From Alviniconcha marisindica (taxonomy: Eukaryota; Mollusca; Gastropoda; Provannidae), in contig JABMCL010000750.1 of NCBI GenBank assembly GCA_018857735.1, positions 32,501-96,500 on the forward strand: a DNA stretch of 64,000 nucleotides, given 5' to 3'. This document shows, piece by piece, positions 45,420 to 51,900 of the stretch (within the stretch, counting starts at the first letter, position 1; each line of letters begins with the position of its first letter). The position numbers and the translations under genes are program-made. The notes under the pieces were generated by a model, which ran no database searches, was not told the DNA's origin, and saw only the letters and a program-made list of their open reading frames with translations.

Positions 45420-45737
45420 ATGATGCATGGATGTTTATTTGGTTGCTGTGTGTGTGTGGAAATTAACTTTAAGATGCTTGTAATTATAATGACAGTTTCA
45501 TCAACCTGCGATTGTGGATGAGTACATCAGAACTGAGTGCATTGAACTGAGGTGGTTGTTTTGGTGAAGGGTGGATGGGGGAAGGGGAGGGGGAGCTGCA
45601 TGGTGTCTTGTGTCTGTTTTGAGTTTCTTTTTGAATGTAAATGGCAACTTATTTTACAGGAGCAAGCACTGACAGCAAAGCTGAAGCTGATCACAGACAG
45701 CATAGAGGGCGTTTCAAAGGTGCAAAGCAGTCAGTGA
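19490..45737 (+). CDS. VARS2: mitochondrial valyl-tRNA synthetase (VARS2-like), 25 exons
   Basis: Class I synthetase that charges tRNA-Val with valine, probably in the mitochondrial matrix. I joined 25 exons listed separately; every phase agrees except at exon 16, which is degraded. The product is about 989 residues plus exon 16 (perhaps 40), close to VARS2. It lacks the GST-like N-terminal domain of VARS1 and begins with a basic presequence-like segment. Seen: HLGH in [13 protein letters not shown] (about 126-129), the CP1 editing domain ([10 protein letters not shown], then [13 protein letters not shown]), [31 protein letters not shown] (KMSKS), the anticodon-binding helical domain ([16 protein letters not shown]) and a C-terminal coiled coil. 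VARS2-type details include WVPGTDHAG and CSRSGDV. Introns are loaded with minisatellites, many of which copy splice junctions. Localisation is inferred. Confidence 0.93.
19750..20006. mobile_element. foldback MITE in VARS2-like intron 1
   Basis: Left end TGGCAATATCCACTTTTAGC is the near-perfect reverse complement of the right end (GCTAAAAGTGGACATTGCCA). Complementarity continues inward through the GT/CA blocks to ACGGAATGAAC/GTTCATTCCGT, giving arms of roughly 110 bp. I see no clear target-site duplication. Confidence 0.82.
20095..20345 (+). pseudogene. LINE ORF2 3'-end fragment
   Basis: Frame ends [20 protein letters not shown] then SRASRLQ and stop. RDWxxLPxxIxEAxxxxxF is the usual last segment of CR1/Jockey-type ORF2. 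No upstream RT is attached. Confidence 0.75.
20849..20906 (+). CDS. VARS2: VARS2-like exon 2
   Basis: Acceptor tttttttgcag, donor AAG|gtaata. It encodes [19 protein letters not shown] plus one base; joined to exon 3 it gives [14 protein letters not shown], like the (I/V)TYxLPTPxGEKKD segment found before the core in ValRS. Confidence 0.85.
22306..22409 (+). CDS. VARS2: VARS2-like exon 3, with GC donor
   Basis: The acceptor is cttttgcag. It encodes [20 protein letters not shown] and onward to EAHTQQ. Only a GC donor (CAG|gcaagt) keeps the frame into exon 4; the GT five bases downstream breaks it. Confidence 0.88.
23006..23200. repeat. tandem repeat before VARS2-like exon 4
   Basis: Four copies of GATTGGCTGAAATGTTCAGG followed by TGATTGGCAGCCCAGAACC. 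Ends about 90 bp before exon 4. Confidence 0.92.
23293..23408 (+). CDS. VARS2: VARS2-like exon 4 (HIGH-type signature)
   Basis: Encodes [20 protein letters not shown] followed by [22 protein letters not shown] is the class I ATP-binding signature. The Trp codon is split at the donor TG|gtacgg. Confidence 0.96.
23690..23900. repeat. A-rich tandem repeat, intron 4
   Basis: Repeated TTTAAGTNCACCCTAAAAAA blocks with variable A-runs and a G-run. Confidence 0.8.
24299..24352. repeat. (GT)n microsatellite, intron 4
   Basis: About 26 GT dinucleotides; a second, shorter array is at 24467-24499. Confidence 0.97.
24759..24923 (+). CDS. VARS2: VARS2-like exon 5
   Basis: Encodes [20 protein letters not shown] and [12 protein letters not shown] to EVWKWKQE. 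The DHAGIATQ block is a conserved part of the active site. Donor GA|gtaagt. Confidence 0.96.
25150..25231 (+). CDS. VARS2: VARS2-like exon 6
   Basis: Encodes [20 protein letters not shown] then NFFTLDE. Acceptor cttatag, donor GAG|gtaact, phase 0 out. Confidence 0.95.
25328..25398. repeat. (AT)n microsatellite, intron 6
   Basis: About 35 AT dinucleotides with one phase slip, preceded by a G-run (25298-25316). Confidence 0.97.
25777..25896 (+). CDS. VARS2: VARS2-like exon 7
   Basis: Forty codons from [17 protein letters not shown] to [16 protein letters not shown]. The 70 bp before the acceptor recur in diverged form in intron 3 (22793-22862), including the splice-site copy ATCTGTAG|AG. Confidence 0.96.
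25903..26065. repeat. (GT)n-rich microsatellite, intron 7
   Basis: GT repeats with GC, CA and AT interruptions. Confidence 0.95.
26148..26256 (+). CDS. VARS2: VARS2-like exon 8 (CP1 editing domain)
   Basis: Encodes [20 protein letters not shown] and [17 protein letters not shown] copy of the acceptor and exon start (GATGTTGCAG|GTTGACAGTG) lies 72 bp upstream at 26066-26090. Confidence 0.93.
26576..26755 (+). CDS. VARS2: VARS2-like exon 9 (CP1 editing domain)
   Basis: Encodes [20 protein letters not shown] and on to [14 protein letters not shown]. The first donor (TCAG|gtgagc) joins to GAVKVTP of exon 10 exactly as in other ValRS. The last 30 or so bases plus donor are repeated about 14 times downstream in frame. 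Confidence 0.94.
26717..27540 (+). repeat. 54-bp minisatellite copying the exon 9 end and its 5' splice site
   Basis: About 14 further units each contain GACAGCTTTGTGGACAGGGA, then GGATCAGGTGAGC or GGATCAAGTGAGC. Conceptual translation gives [22 protein letters not shown] units open to 27588. A few late units are shortened and shift frame without stops. Confidence 0.97.
28123..28354 (+). CDS. VARS2: VARS2-like exon 10 (editing site)
   Basis: Encodes [20 protein letters not shown] to [11 protein letters not shown]. The family motif is TPAHD; here Ala is Gly. Donor AG|gtgggt, so the next codon is split. Confidence 0.95.
28616..29116 (+). repeat. 32-bp minisatellite copying the exon 11 acceptor
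   Basis: About 16 copies of TGTGACATGTTTCAGTCGAT followed by CAGGGGATGTGG. The last copy is the real junction (TTTCAG|TCGATCAGGGGACGTGG), and the copies nearest the exon match it best. Confidence 0.96.
29117..29198 (+). CDS. VARS2: VARS2-like exon 11
   Basis: Starts by completing a split Ser codon, then [20 protein letters not shown] and MAHRAVQ. CSRSGDV matches the VARS2 form. Donor CAG|gtaatc. Confidence 0.95.
29306..29485. repeat. (CA)n followed by (CTGT)n
   Basis: A CA array with an internal C-run, then CTCTGTCTGTCTGT repeats, in intron 11. Confidence 0.95.
29490..30036 (+). repeat. 59-bp minisatellite copying the exon 12 acceptor
   Basis: Nine units precede the real junction. Each has GGTTTACAG|GCTGTACAG or a variant, then GGGGAGAGCTGTTTATAGTA. 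Two units (near 29745 and 29804) read TTTACTGG, so the splice AG is lost. Confidence 0.96.
30037..30113 (+). CDS. VARS2: VARS2-like exon 12
   Basis: Encodes [20 protein letters not shown] then WLTKV and a split Arg. Donor AG|gtgagt. Confidence 0.95.
30290..30620 (+). repeat. tandem repeat, five copies of 60-70 bp, intron 12
   Basis: Units contain AGGATCAGTGTACAGCTGTC and CAATGCCAAGTGACTTTATA. No exon sequence is included. Confidence 0.93.
30765..31190 (+). repeat. (GT)n plus a two-copy direct repeat of about 150 bp
   Basis: After the GT array, TATACATATGGGAAATAAAAGG to GCAGTGAGTTTAAC is repeated once at about 31035-31175. Confidence 0.9.
31233..31293 (+). CDS. VARS2: VARS2-like exon 13 (WGHRIPAY)
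   Basis: Encodes [20 protein letters not shown] after completing a split Arg. Acceptor tgtttctcag, donor CTG|gtaagc. Confidence 0.96.
31410..31690 (+). repeat. tandem repeat, five copies of about 60 bp, intron 13
   Basis: Units carry GGTGAGTTGYTTTGTGAATG, then ATGTTAACAMTCCAACA and a GTGTGYGRYGAATAC block. Confidence 0.93.
31700..31942 (+). repeat. G-runs and duplicated exon 14 acceptor
   Basis: A G25-type run (31709-31736) is followed by two copies of GCAGGTTTGATRCATTTTGT to TTTCCTNCGTCCCC and GTTCAG. The first ends GTTCAG|ATTGGGGGG, the second is the real acceptor GTTCAG|ACAGAGGGGGG. Confidence 0.88.
31943..32045 (+). CDS. VARS2: VARS2-like exon 14
   Basis: Encodes [20 protein letters not shown] then [14 protein letters not shown]. 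It aligns with the variable segment between WGHRIPAY and DVLDTWFSS. Donor AAG|gtactt. Confidence 0.92.
32199..32500. repeat. (GT)n-rich microsatellite, about 300 bp
   Basis: GT dinucleotides with scattered GC, CA and TA interruptions in intron 14. The long open frames across it are low-complexity artefacts. Confidence 0.97.
32878..33195. repeat. 61-bp minisatellite, five nearly identical copies
   Basis: The unit is TGTTGGAATGAGTAAACAAC, TGCTGGTGAGGTTGACAGAA, TAGAACGGATGTTGGGAAATG. Copies look identical, so the expansion is recent. A poly-T tract (33209-33250) separates it from exon 15. Confidence 0.98.
33257..33327 (+). CDS. VARS2: VARS2-like exon 15
   Basis: Encodes [20 protein letters not shown] then [14 protein letters not shown] is a strongly conserved ValRS block. 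Donor GAT|gtaagt. Confidence 0.96.
33319..33800 (+). repeat. 48-bp minisatellite copying the exon 15 end and 5' splice site
   Basis: Ten near-identical units CCAGATGATGTAAGTGTGAG, CTGTCCAGTTGTTTGATGAA, TGTAACTG. The first unit contains the real donor; each later unit repeats a perfect GAT|GTAAGT. Confidence 0.98.
34420..34735 (+). repeat. about 59-bp minisatellite before exon 16
   Basis: About five units of ACACGAAGCATTGAATTTTA, TGCAGGGCGGGGAGTTGGGC, CAGTTCTGAGCGTTTGA. Copies become increasingly ragged toward 34735. The TGCAGGGCGGGGAGTT block resembles the exon 16 acceptor region, but the likeness is weak. Confidence 0.85.
34806..34862 (+). CDS. VARS2: VARS2-like exon 16, degraded or misassembled
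   Basis: GAGTTCTCCCATGTGCTGAT and GGAGACGGGATGACTTTTTGG cannot be read in one frame. Pieces in shifting frames match the conserved block FYP...LxETGxDxxxFWVxRM, which must sit between exons 15 and 17. Several single-base and short deletions are needed to explain it. The following segment of the family (VMLG...LTG..PF) was not found. The gap could be assembly error or real decay. Confidence 0.55.
35187..35291 (+). CDS. VARS2: VARS2-like exon 17 (KMSKS)
   Basis: Encodes [20 protein letters not shown] then [20 protein letters not shown] is the second class I signature. Acceptor cttcacag, donor GAA|gtaagc, phase 0 on both sides. Confidence 0.96.
35516..35850 (-). mobile_element. full tRNA-derived SINE, minus orientation, in intron 17
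   Basis: Starts on the plus strand with AGTAAGTAAGTAAACATGGT and ends with a tRNA-like head (AAGGTCCTTCTACTTACC, GCCTTACCACTAGGCCAAAC). It is the same family as 54243-54570 and 59746-60065. Confidence 0.88.
35880..36145 (+). mobile_element. SINE-like repeat with (GAA)n tail, intron 17
   Basis: Contains CGTTAAAGATCCTGTAGTCC and a GTTTGGTGGACTATGGAAAC block, and ends ACGGAAGAAGAAGAAGAAG. From general knowledge this arrangement is common in molluscan SINE-type repeats. Classification is tentative. Confidence 0.6.
36194..36341 (+). CDS. VARS2: VARS2-like exon 18
   Basis: Encodes [40 protein letters not shown] and FTLCAYDFK. The block [11 protein letters not shown] is invariant in the family. 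Donor AAAG|gtatgt. Confidence 0.96.
36415..36570. repeat. (GT)n-rich microsatellite, intron 18
   Basis: GT repeats interrupted by CTGTCTG, GCATG and similar units. Confidence 0.93.
37020..37147 (+). CDS. VARS2: VARS2-like exon 19
   Basis: Acceptor tataacag. It encodes [20 protein letters not shown] and [24 protein letters not shown] starts the anticodon-binding helical domain. Donor AGT|gtatgt. Confidence 0.93.
37155..37665 (+). repeat. polypyrimidine (CT/CTT)n tract of about 500 bp
   Basis: Almost only C and T on the plus strand: CTCTCT, then TTCTTC repeats with CATCATC interruptions. It lies just inside intron 19. Confidence 0.97.
37690..38396 (+). repeat. about 70-bp minisatellite copying the exon 20 acceptor, interrupted by a MITE
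   Basis: Units carry CCTGTTACAG|CTGTATGTTTGACAGG and TGTTAAAATCCCATTACATC. About six units plus the real junction CTGTTACAG|CTGTCAGGTC. The array is split by a TTAA-flanked insertion (37777-37988). Confidence 0.94.
37773..37992. mobile_element. piggyBac-type MITE, 212 bp, TTAA target duplication
   Basis: Left end TTAA|CCCCTTCACTACC; right end GGCAGTAAAAGGG|TTAA, whose complement CCCTTTTACTGCC mirrors the left. The TTAA target is present in every array unit (GATGTTAAAATCCC), so the empty site is visible next door. No coding capacity. Confidence 0.88.
38397..38552 (+). CDS. VARS2: VARS2-like exon 20
   Basis: Encodes [20 protein letters not shown] to [19 protein letters not shown] and CDVYLE-type blocks are conserved. 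Donor CTG|gtcagt. Confidence 0.96.
38809..38878. repeat. (GT)n microsatellite, intron 20
   Basis: About 33 uninterrupted GT dinucleotides. Confidence 0.98.
38967..39173 (+). CDS. VARS2: VARS2-like exon 21
   Basis: Encodes [20 protein letters not shown] to [20 protein letters not shown] and APYPQPQD. The block [15 protein letters not shown] is near-invariant. Donor GAT|gtgaga. Confidence 0.96.
39750..40180 (+). repeat. three copies of a roughly 134-bp unit containing the exon 22 start
   Basis: Units share AAAATAATGCATGTGGCCTG, TTGACATTCAAAGGCTGAAA and CAGTTTCAG|TGGCAAAACC, then GAGATGTGTCAACA. The third copy is the functional acceptor and exon; the first two carry a partial, frame-damaged exon. 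Confidence 0.93.
40086..40197 (+). CDS. VARS2: VARS2-like exon 22
   Basis: Encodes [20 protein letters not shown] then [17 protein letters not shown]. Two acceptors six bases apart (CCAG|TTTCAG|TGG) both keep frame; using the second would drop Phe-Gln. Donor CCAG|gtaaca. Confidence 0.92.
40435..40500. repeat. short interspersed repeat fragment (CCCAGTCAACCATTACAG module)
   Basis: A (AGTAAGTAAATA) start followed by CAGTCAACCATTACAGTTAC recurs at 46345-46378 and 51955-52000, so it is a dispersed repeat. Confidence 0.6.
41130..41235 (-). repeat. SINE-family fragment (CCACCTCGACT module)
   Basis: TTTACGTCCACAGAAATCAT, then CCACCTCGACTTTCACACAG and CTCCTGAGC, as at 2265-2412. Confidence 0.65.
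41240..42253 (+). repeat. about 86-bp degenerate array copying the exon 23 acceptor
   Basis: About 11 units such as TTACAG|TGTATGTAATGGTGAA, GAATGGTGACCAGCAGAAAA and GGTGAATTTCCCACTTGGTG. They align with the real junction TCACAG|TGTACGTGAGTTTGG preceded by a GGTGAGACTGAAATT block. Confidence 0.85.
42254..42432 (+). CDS. VARS2: VARS2-like exon 23
   Basis: Encodes [20 protein letters not shown] to [14 protein letters not shown]. Joining to [12 protein letters not shown] reproduces the ...LQLQGLVD-type family junction. Donor AAG|gtgtgt. Confidence 0.93.
42462..42805. repeat. (GT)n-rich low-complexity stretch, intron 23
   Basis: A clean GT array (42471-42520) followed by GT-rich sequence with AG interruptions. 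Confidence 0.93.
43229..43378 (+). CDS. VARS2: VARS2-like exon 24 (C-terminal coiled coil)
   Basis: Encodes [20 protein letters not shown] to [10 protein letters not shown], heptad-rich, matching the C-terminal coiled-coil arm of ValRS. Donor AAG|gtgagt. Confidence 0.95.
43440..44990 (+). repeat. 37-bp minisatellite, about 41 copies
   Basis: The unit is TTTGGTCCCTCTGTCCCAAC, CCTCTCAGTTTGCTTCA. It has no stop codon in any plus-strand frame, so two overlapping open frames exceed 500 codons. It sits in intron 24, directly after exon 24, without including exon sequence. Copies toward 45 kb are more diverged. Confidence 0.98.
45358..45420. repeat. (GT)n microsatellite, intron 24
   Basis: About 30 GT dinucleotides following CAGCTGTTTGTG. 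A similar block starts at 46935. Confidence 0.97.
45660..45737 (+). CDS. VARS2: VARS2-like exon 25, terminal
   Basis: Acceptor attttacag. It encodes [20 protein letters not shown] then VQSSQ and TGA. It continues the coiled coil. Confidence 0.93.
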   Translation, partial: EQALTAKLKLITDSIEGVSKVQSSQ

Positions 45738-45841
45738 CCAGTCACTACACAGATCTGGAGTCTTTGGACGGCATGGTCACAGTGCCATTCTTCAGAATAG
45801 AGAGTTGAAGAGGTGGCAAGCGATGAAAAACAATTTTGCAG

Positions 45842-45847
45842 AATAAA
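45842..45847 (+). terminator. AATAAA polyadenylation signal of the VARS2-like gene
   Basis: AATAAA lies 105 bp after the stop codon, so the 3' UTR would be about 120-130 bp. Confidence 0.65.
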
Positions 45848-45944
45848 ATCCTAGACACAAAAATGTAAAGACAGCAGACTTCTTGCGTGTTGGAATTTTC
45901 TGGTCAAAATTTAATCTAAAGTTTTGACACATTGATTTTCTTCT

Positions 45945-46320
45945 TCTTCTCGATCACTGCTACTCTGGGAGTCCAGTCTGCAAGATTAATGTGGCTGTCT
46001 TCTCCAGTTCCTCCCTGCTGCCATAGAGTTTGGTGTGTAGGTGGACTGCCGATGGCCACATATTTGTTCTTGCTGACTGCAGAAGTGGGCATCTCTGCAG
46101 TATATGTTTGGCCGTCTGGTCTTCAAGACCGCAGTTGCAGATTGGTGATGGTGACACATTGATGAAGCCTGCGGTCAGCTTCCGGTTCTCCCTGTTCTTC
46201 CAGCTTCCCTGTCCCTCCTGCTCATGTTCTGCATCCTGGAGCACTGAATGTTGGCTGTGCTGTAGGATGTTGGACACATCCTTGAGGTTGAGGTGTGGTT
46301 CCCTGTGGATATTCATTTGT
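45945..46320 (-). pseudogene. LINE ORF2 carboxy-terminal fragment, minus strand
   Basis: Open on the minus strand for about 118 codons with RKLTAGFINVSPSPICNCGL, EDQTAKHILQRCPLL and a following Trp-Pro block. The C-x-C...H...C arrangement is the zinc-knuckle-like end of many endonuclease/reverse-transcriptase LINEs. Only this end is present, as expected from 5' truncation. Confidence 0.7.
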
Positions 46321-47025
46321 GTGATGGAGGAGCTTGGTTTTTAATGCCCAGTCAGCCACGACGGTTACATCTGAGTGAATTTGTGTGTTTTAGACAGTGG
46401 AAGGGACCTAATGTGTGATGTGGCTGATTTGCAGTTAAGAGGCAGTGGACAAGTATGTCCAGATTTGGTATGAGATTTTACAGAAAGCCTAGAAATAGAT
46501 GATTAGGACTTTGCTGAAACTGTGCATGCACTTGTCTAGATAAATTTTGCCATTTCTCAGAATGTGCATATATACACACATGCAACAGAGGAATGACAGC
46601 ATTGTTGAAACTATGTATGCAACGGAGGAATTATGCCCTCGTTGAAACTTGGGTATACAAAAGAGGAACTGTGGTGTTGTTGAGACTGTGTAAACAGTAG
46701 AGGAACTTGATGCTGTCTGCATGTTTGTTCACTTGTCAGGTGCTGTGAAATACTAAAATCTGTGAATAAGAGTTGGTTCAGTTATACTGTGATCCCATCC
46801 AGCAATTAAGTGTAGTGCCCAAGGTTGTCTCCTGTCTGAAGTGGAACGGCTGAGATGTTTCATGGGTCAGCTTGGACTTTAAAGGTTGTGTAAATTGAAA
46901 AGAAGAATGTACATTTCAACATTTGTGTTAGTACAGCTGTTTGTGTGTGTGTGTGTGTGTTTGTGTGTGTGTTTGTCTGTGTATGTATGTGTGTGCGTGT
47001 GTGCATGCATGTATGTGTGTGCATG

Positions 47026-47060
<35 letters not shown>

Positions 47061-48050
47061 ATGTGCTTGCTACTTAGAAGTGTATTCATTTGTTAGATAC
47101 TGTGTGTGTTTGTGTGTGTGTGAACAAGGATTTATATTTGCTGTCACATTCATATAAACTGTAATAAACCACTGGACTGTCATCCGTGTCCCCTTATTTT
47201 AATGTGTTAGAGAGTGAAGTGTATATCTGTGAATGACAGATGAAATTATGAATGAAAATTTAATAATTAGTGCCAGTCAAGAATACTTTCATCTTCATTT
47301 GAACTGGTGTAAGGGTCTTGTACTGGCACAACTTGTTGTTGGGTAGGCAGCGGTAGCTTTGAGTGATTTGACTCAGTTGGTCAAATCACTATTCTGCTGG
47401 ATCTGTAAGGCATACGTGTGAGTGCACATGTGAGTGTGTGTTTGCGTGTGTGGTGATATTGCGTGCATAACATTGTGCTTCTGCTTGAGTGCAGTTGCAC
47501 TGATCTTCCTCCATCTTCACTCACACACATATGCATGCACACACACACACACACACACACAGAAGAAGAAACTCAAAGCCTGACAAAACTCAGGGCATTA
47601 TTTTCCATTAAAATAATTTCACTACTAATATAGCAAATAAAAAATCACATTCAAAATGCTGTTTAAACTACTAATCACAATCATTACCACAAGATAATAG
47701 CAAACAGCAAAGCAGAAGGCATCTCTCTCAGAAAACCATTTTTTCACACAGTTATCTACCAACGCATTTTTAAATTAACGAAATGCCACAACATGCGGTA
47801 CCATAGCTGCAAACGGATAGGGAGGTGGGGGGGGGGGGGGGGGGTAATTAGGATGGGTGGATGAGAGACTGAGACAAATACTTGACCAGAAGAGTCTGCA
47901 CCAATTTCACTTCACCCTAAGGTGACCCTGTGTGGACGACAGAGCATTAGGAATCCAATTACTACCGGAAACTAAAGTCTAACTAACCAAATTTTCGGTG
48001 TAAAACAATCGGCAGTACAAAATCACACGTTTTTGTACAGTTCATCTATC
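46321..48050. other. intergenic stretch without recognisable gene
   Basis: Contains a small dispersed repeat (46345-46378), GT-rich microsatellites (46938-47062 and 47400-47455), a CA array (47535-47562) and a G-run (47825-47845). No exon seen. Confidence 0.6.
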
Positions 48051-48054
48051 TCCC

Positions 48055-48475
48055 ACACTTCAACAGTGACCCTATCCCTGCCTCTTACTCAATTTGAGTG
48101 ACCCTTTCCCTGTCTCTTACTCAGTTTGAGTGACCCTTTCCCTGCCTCTTAGTTCATCGGAGTGACCCTTTCCCTGCCTCTGACTCTATTTGAGTGACCC
48201 TTTCTCTGCCTCTTACTCAATTTGAGTGACCCTTTCCCTGCCTCTTACTCAGTTTGAGTGACCTTTCCCTGCCTCTCAGCCAATCAGTGACCCTCTCCCT
48301 GCTTCCTAATAAATCGGATTGACCTTTTCTCCACCTCTTAACCAATCAGTGACCCTTTCCCTGCTTCTCAGCCAATCAAAGTGACCCTTCTTCCTCTCAG
48401 CCAATCACAGTGATCATTTCCCTTCCTCTCAGTCAATCAGAGGCCCCCTTTCTTCGGTTTTTAGCTAACTAAACC
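48055..48475. repeat. about 31-bp minisatellite
   Basis: About 13 copies of GAGTGACCCTTTCCCTGCCT followed by CTTACTCAGTTT; later copies carry AGCCAATCAGAGTGACCC. Confidence 0.93.
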
Positions 48476-48879
48476 GTTAAAAGATTGATTTATTTTTAAA
48501 AATCCAAGCTTTGTTCCCTCCACCCCCAATTTCTGTTGATAAAGCCAGTGATTCCCCCCCCCCCGCCCCCCCCACACGCCCGCCCCCCATGGTTCCTCTT
48601 TAACTAATGTTGCACTGCTGCTTGCTTTACTCCAACATGCGAATAAAAGTTCTTCTGGAGTGGGGAGATGGGAGTGGGCGGGGGGGGGGGGGGGGGGTTG
48701 GGGTCAAAGGCACAGCGAAAACAGAAGAAGAAGAAAACGAGACTGAACAAGCCCTTCGCCGGTGCCGGTGTGTCAAATCTTCACATACACAGCAACAATG
48801 ACTGGATGGCTTCAGTTTCAGCTGTCAGTTTCGGACCTGTAAATTCTTTGTCCGTAAAGCAGCTGTCTATGCATGGGGC

Positions 48880-49345
48880 TTATTCAAGCTATTGTCCTCA
48901 GATGTCCGGCTGACACTCTAATCAACTAGGACACGAAAGCTATGTGTGGGGCCTAATGTCATCAGATGTCTGGCTAACATACTAGTTAACAGCGGTCTAT
49001 GCATGGGGTCTAATGCCCTCTGATGTCCGGCTGACATACTAGTTAACTAGGGCACGACAGCTGTCTATGCATGGGGTCTAATGTCCTCAGATGTCCGGCT
49101 GACATACTACTTACTAGGGACACGACAGCTGTCTATGCATGGGGTCTAATGTCCTCAGATGTCCGGCTGACATACTACTTACTAGGGACACGACAGCTGT
49201 CTATGCATGGGGTCTAATGTCCTCAGATGTCGTGCTGACATAATAGTTAACTAGGACACGACAGCTGTCTAAGCATGGAGTCTAATGTCATACATTTCAC
49301 AGCTGTCGGGTTTATTATCCTCAGATGTTAGGCAGATATACTAGG
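48880..49345. repeat. about 68-bp minisatellite
   Basis: Seven copies of GACAGCTGTCTATGCATGGG, GTCTAATGTCCTCAGATGTC and CGGCTGACATACTAGTTAAC. Confidence 0.95.
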
Positions 49346-49726
49346 GACACAGCAGCCTCTACAGTGCTGCCTTTATACAGTATTACAGTTTTCGATTTTC
49401 TGCCATGTACATACATAACTCGAAAATGCGTAGCAAGATCCAACTGAGATTAATAAGGGTTAAACACAATAGTAAGAAGATGTAAAAGGAGAAAATGTTC
49501 GTGATACGAGTCAACTACGTTGGCAAAATAAATAATACTGGTGTCGTCAATATCTTTGGCAGTGGAGGTTCCTGAGTTTCTTCAAGCTTATTGCAGCACT
49601 TGAATCTCAAGAGTTAAAACTATGAATAAAAGGGTACAATAAAACGTCTACTCATCGCATGCAACATTATTCAGGCCGCCATGTCTCTCCGTGTTGATGT
49701 AGAACTTTTTTTATCAAAAGCCCACA

Positions 49727-49730
<4 letters not shown>

Positions 49731-49819
<89 letters not shown>

Positions 49820-49885
49820 GTGCACCCGCGTGCATGCGTGTGTGTGGCGTGGGGGAGGGGGGGGGGGGGGGGGGGGGGGGGGCGC
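49731..49885. repeat. (GT)n microsatellite and G-run
   Basis: About 45 GT dinucleotides, a short unique bridge, then a G-run of more than 20 (49857-49882). Confidence 0.98.
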
Positions 49886-49924
49886 GGGAGAGAGAGGCAA
49901 CAGACATGGTGCCTTTACACTGAA

Positions 49925-50095
49925 TTAAGCTGATGGACTAAACTTCAGCGAAATGTATGATACGTTTAATGTATGATATGATTGTCATTCAATAGCTTAC
50001 AGTGAACTACGCCGACAGACCAAACTTCAGCGAAATGTATGATATGATTGTCATTCAATAGCTTACGGTAAACTACTCTGACAGACCAAAATTAA
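49925..50095. repeat. two copies of a 75-bp unit
   Basis: Each has CTTCAGCGAAATGTATGATA and GATTGTCATTCAATAGCTTA. Confidence 0.85.
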
Positions 50096-51590
50096 TTTCA
50101 GCAAAATGTGCGGACTTCGACACATCTGCACATTAAGCCGAATTAGCATCCATATATGCAGCAGACTTCACACATCCCAGCCCTGCGGCACTTCGAAATG
50201 ACTTAAAAAAGACTGAGCTCGGTCGACGATGTAATGTTATGAAATTCCACTTGCTGTATTTTTTGTATTTTTAAATTTAAACTTTAAAAAAAAAAAAAAA
50301 ACTGTTGATTGGGATGAAACTGATATGCCGGAATAAACGATAATGCCTCAAGTGTCTGTGTACTGACTGATTTGCAGTTGACACCAACTGTCCCTTCAGA
50401 TGCAACTCGATGCACCACCCAGCGGCAGCTTTCAATGACCGCAACCACACTAAAAGCGACAAAACGTGACAGGCCCCTATTTTAATCACTCCAGATCTCA
50501 AGAAGCGCGTGCTAATTACGAAATGGATCCCGCGTGACGCTGCTGACCCTTGCACTGACTAAGATCACTTGTTCCGCCACTTGCGGGGCGCTTGGATTTC
50601 GGGGGCCGAAAGCTGAACCCTCGAGCTGGGCAAGGGCGTGTGAACAGGCTGTAGCCTACGGTTCAGAACGACACAGTTAGCATGCTTTCTATTGTTCTCC
50701 CTCAAGAGCGGTGTCTCGCAGCTGTCGGAAACTTCATACCGAGTATTATATCCGCCATAGCCTGGAAACCGCGTTGCGAGTGGCTTAGGGCTGTTGGTGG
50801 TGTTGCGTTGCACGTGTCACTGTGACTGTGCTGGAGTCTGGCAGCCAAGTCGCTCAGTGTTGTACGTGCCACCTCTGGACTCGGTGCGGAGCTGCCTGAG
50901 TGGGGAGGAAGGACACTTTTTCCCCCCGCGTGTATTATTGTTTAAGTAGGAAAAAGCTGCGCACGCAAAAACTCACCGGCTGCGGGAGACCGAATTGTAA
51001 TGGAGGAGAACAAAACAAAACAAAAACAGAAAAAAAAACCCAGCAATACGTCCTAGACTTCAAATTGTAAAGCCCGACATTAACAAAATCAATATACGTA
51101 TATGTATCTATTATACTGCTTTAAAAATAAAAAAAAATAAAGGCGACTTGAATGGAGAAATGTTTGTTTTTAATAATAATAAGTAAAGGCGAATTGAATG
51201 GAGAAATGTTTAGAGAGAGCCGACAAGCTCGTCAGTTGTGACTGGGAGTTGTTGTCAAGACTAGTTTGTAGATCTATATAAAATTAAAATCACTAACACT
51301 CGTTCACGTTCTCCGCCTCTTTCTTCCACCTTTGCAAAATCTGAAGAAATAAAAATAAAAAAAATCTAAAATAGCGTTATGTGGCGTGTGTACCAGTTTG
51401 GCGAGATGATACACTTCCTACTCGTCAATACACTGTATTTTCTGAGAGACTTGGCTTTGCTGTACAGGCCACGTCATTCGATCGGCAGTTGCCTGATAAT
51501 GATCTAGATGCCTGACTGCAGGCAATAACGGCCAACTGCCTATCGGCTTATCTGTTGTGTGTCGTCGTTAACAATATATCACGCAATTAA
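50096..51590. other. intergenic, partly GC-rich stretch without recognised gene
   Basis: 50380-50960 is richer in CG than the surroundings and has short open frames on both strands with no domain I recognise. A short two-copy repeat (AAAGGCGACTTGAATGGAGA) lies at 51139-51212. Confidence 0.45.

Positions 51591-51591
<1 letters not shown>

Positions 51592-51670
<79 letters not shown>
51592..51670. repeat. (CA)n microsatellite
   Basis: About 39 uninterrupted CA dinucleotides. Confidence 0.98.
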
Positions 51671-51671
<1 letters not shown>

Positions 51672-51784
51672 TTAAAAAAGAAAAAGAAAAAAAGGCCCAC
51701 GTGAAGTACGAAAACTGCTCTAAAAGACAGCGGCTGTGTTCACAGAAATCAGCTCTAAGATTATGCAATGTTACAAGTCGTATA

Positions 51785-51900
<116 letters not shown>

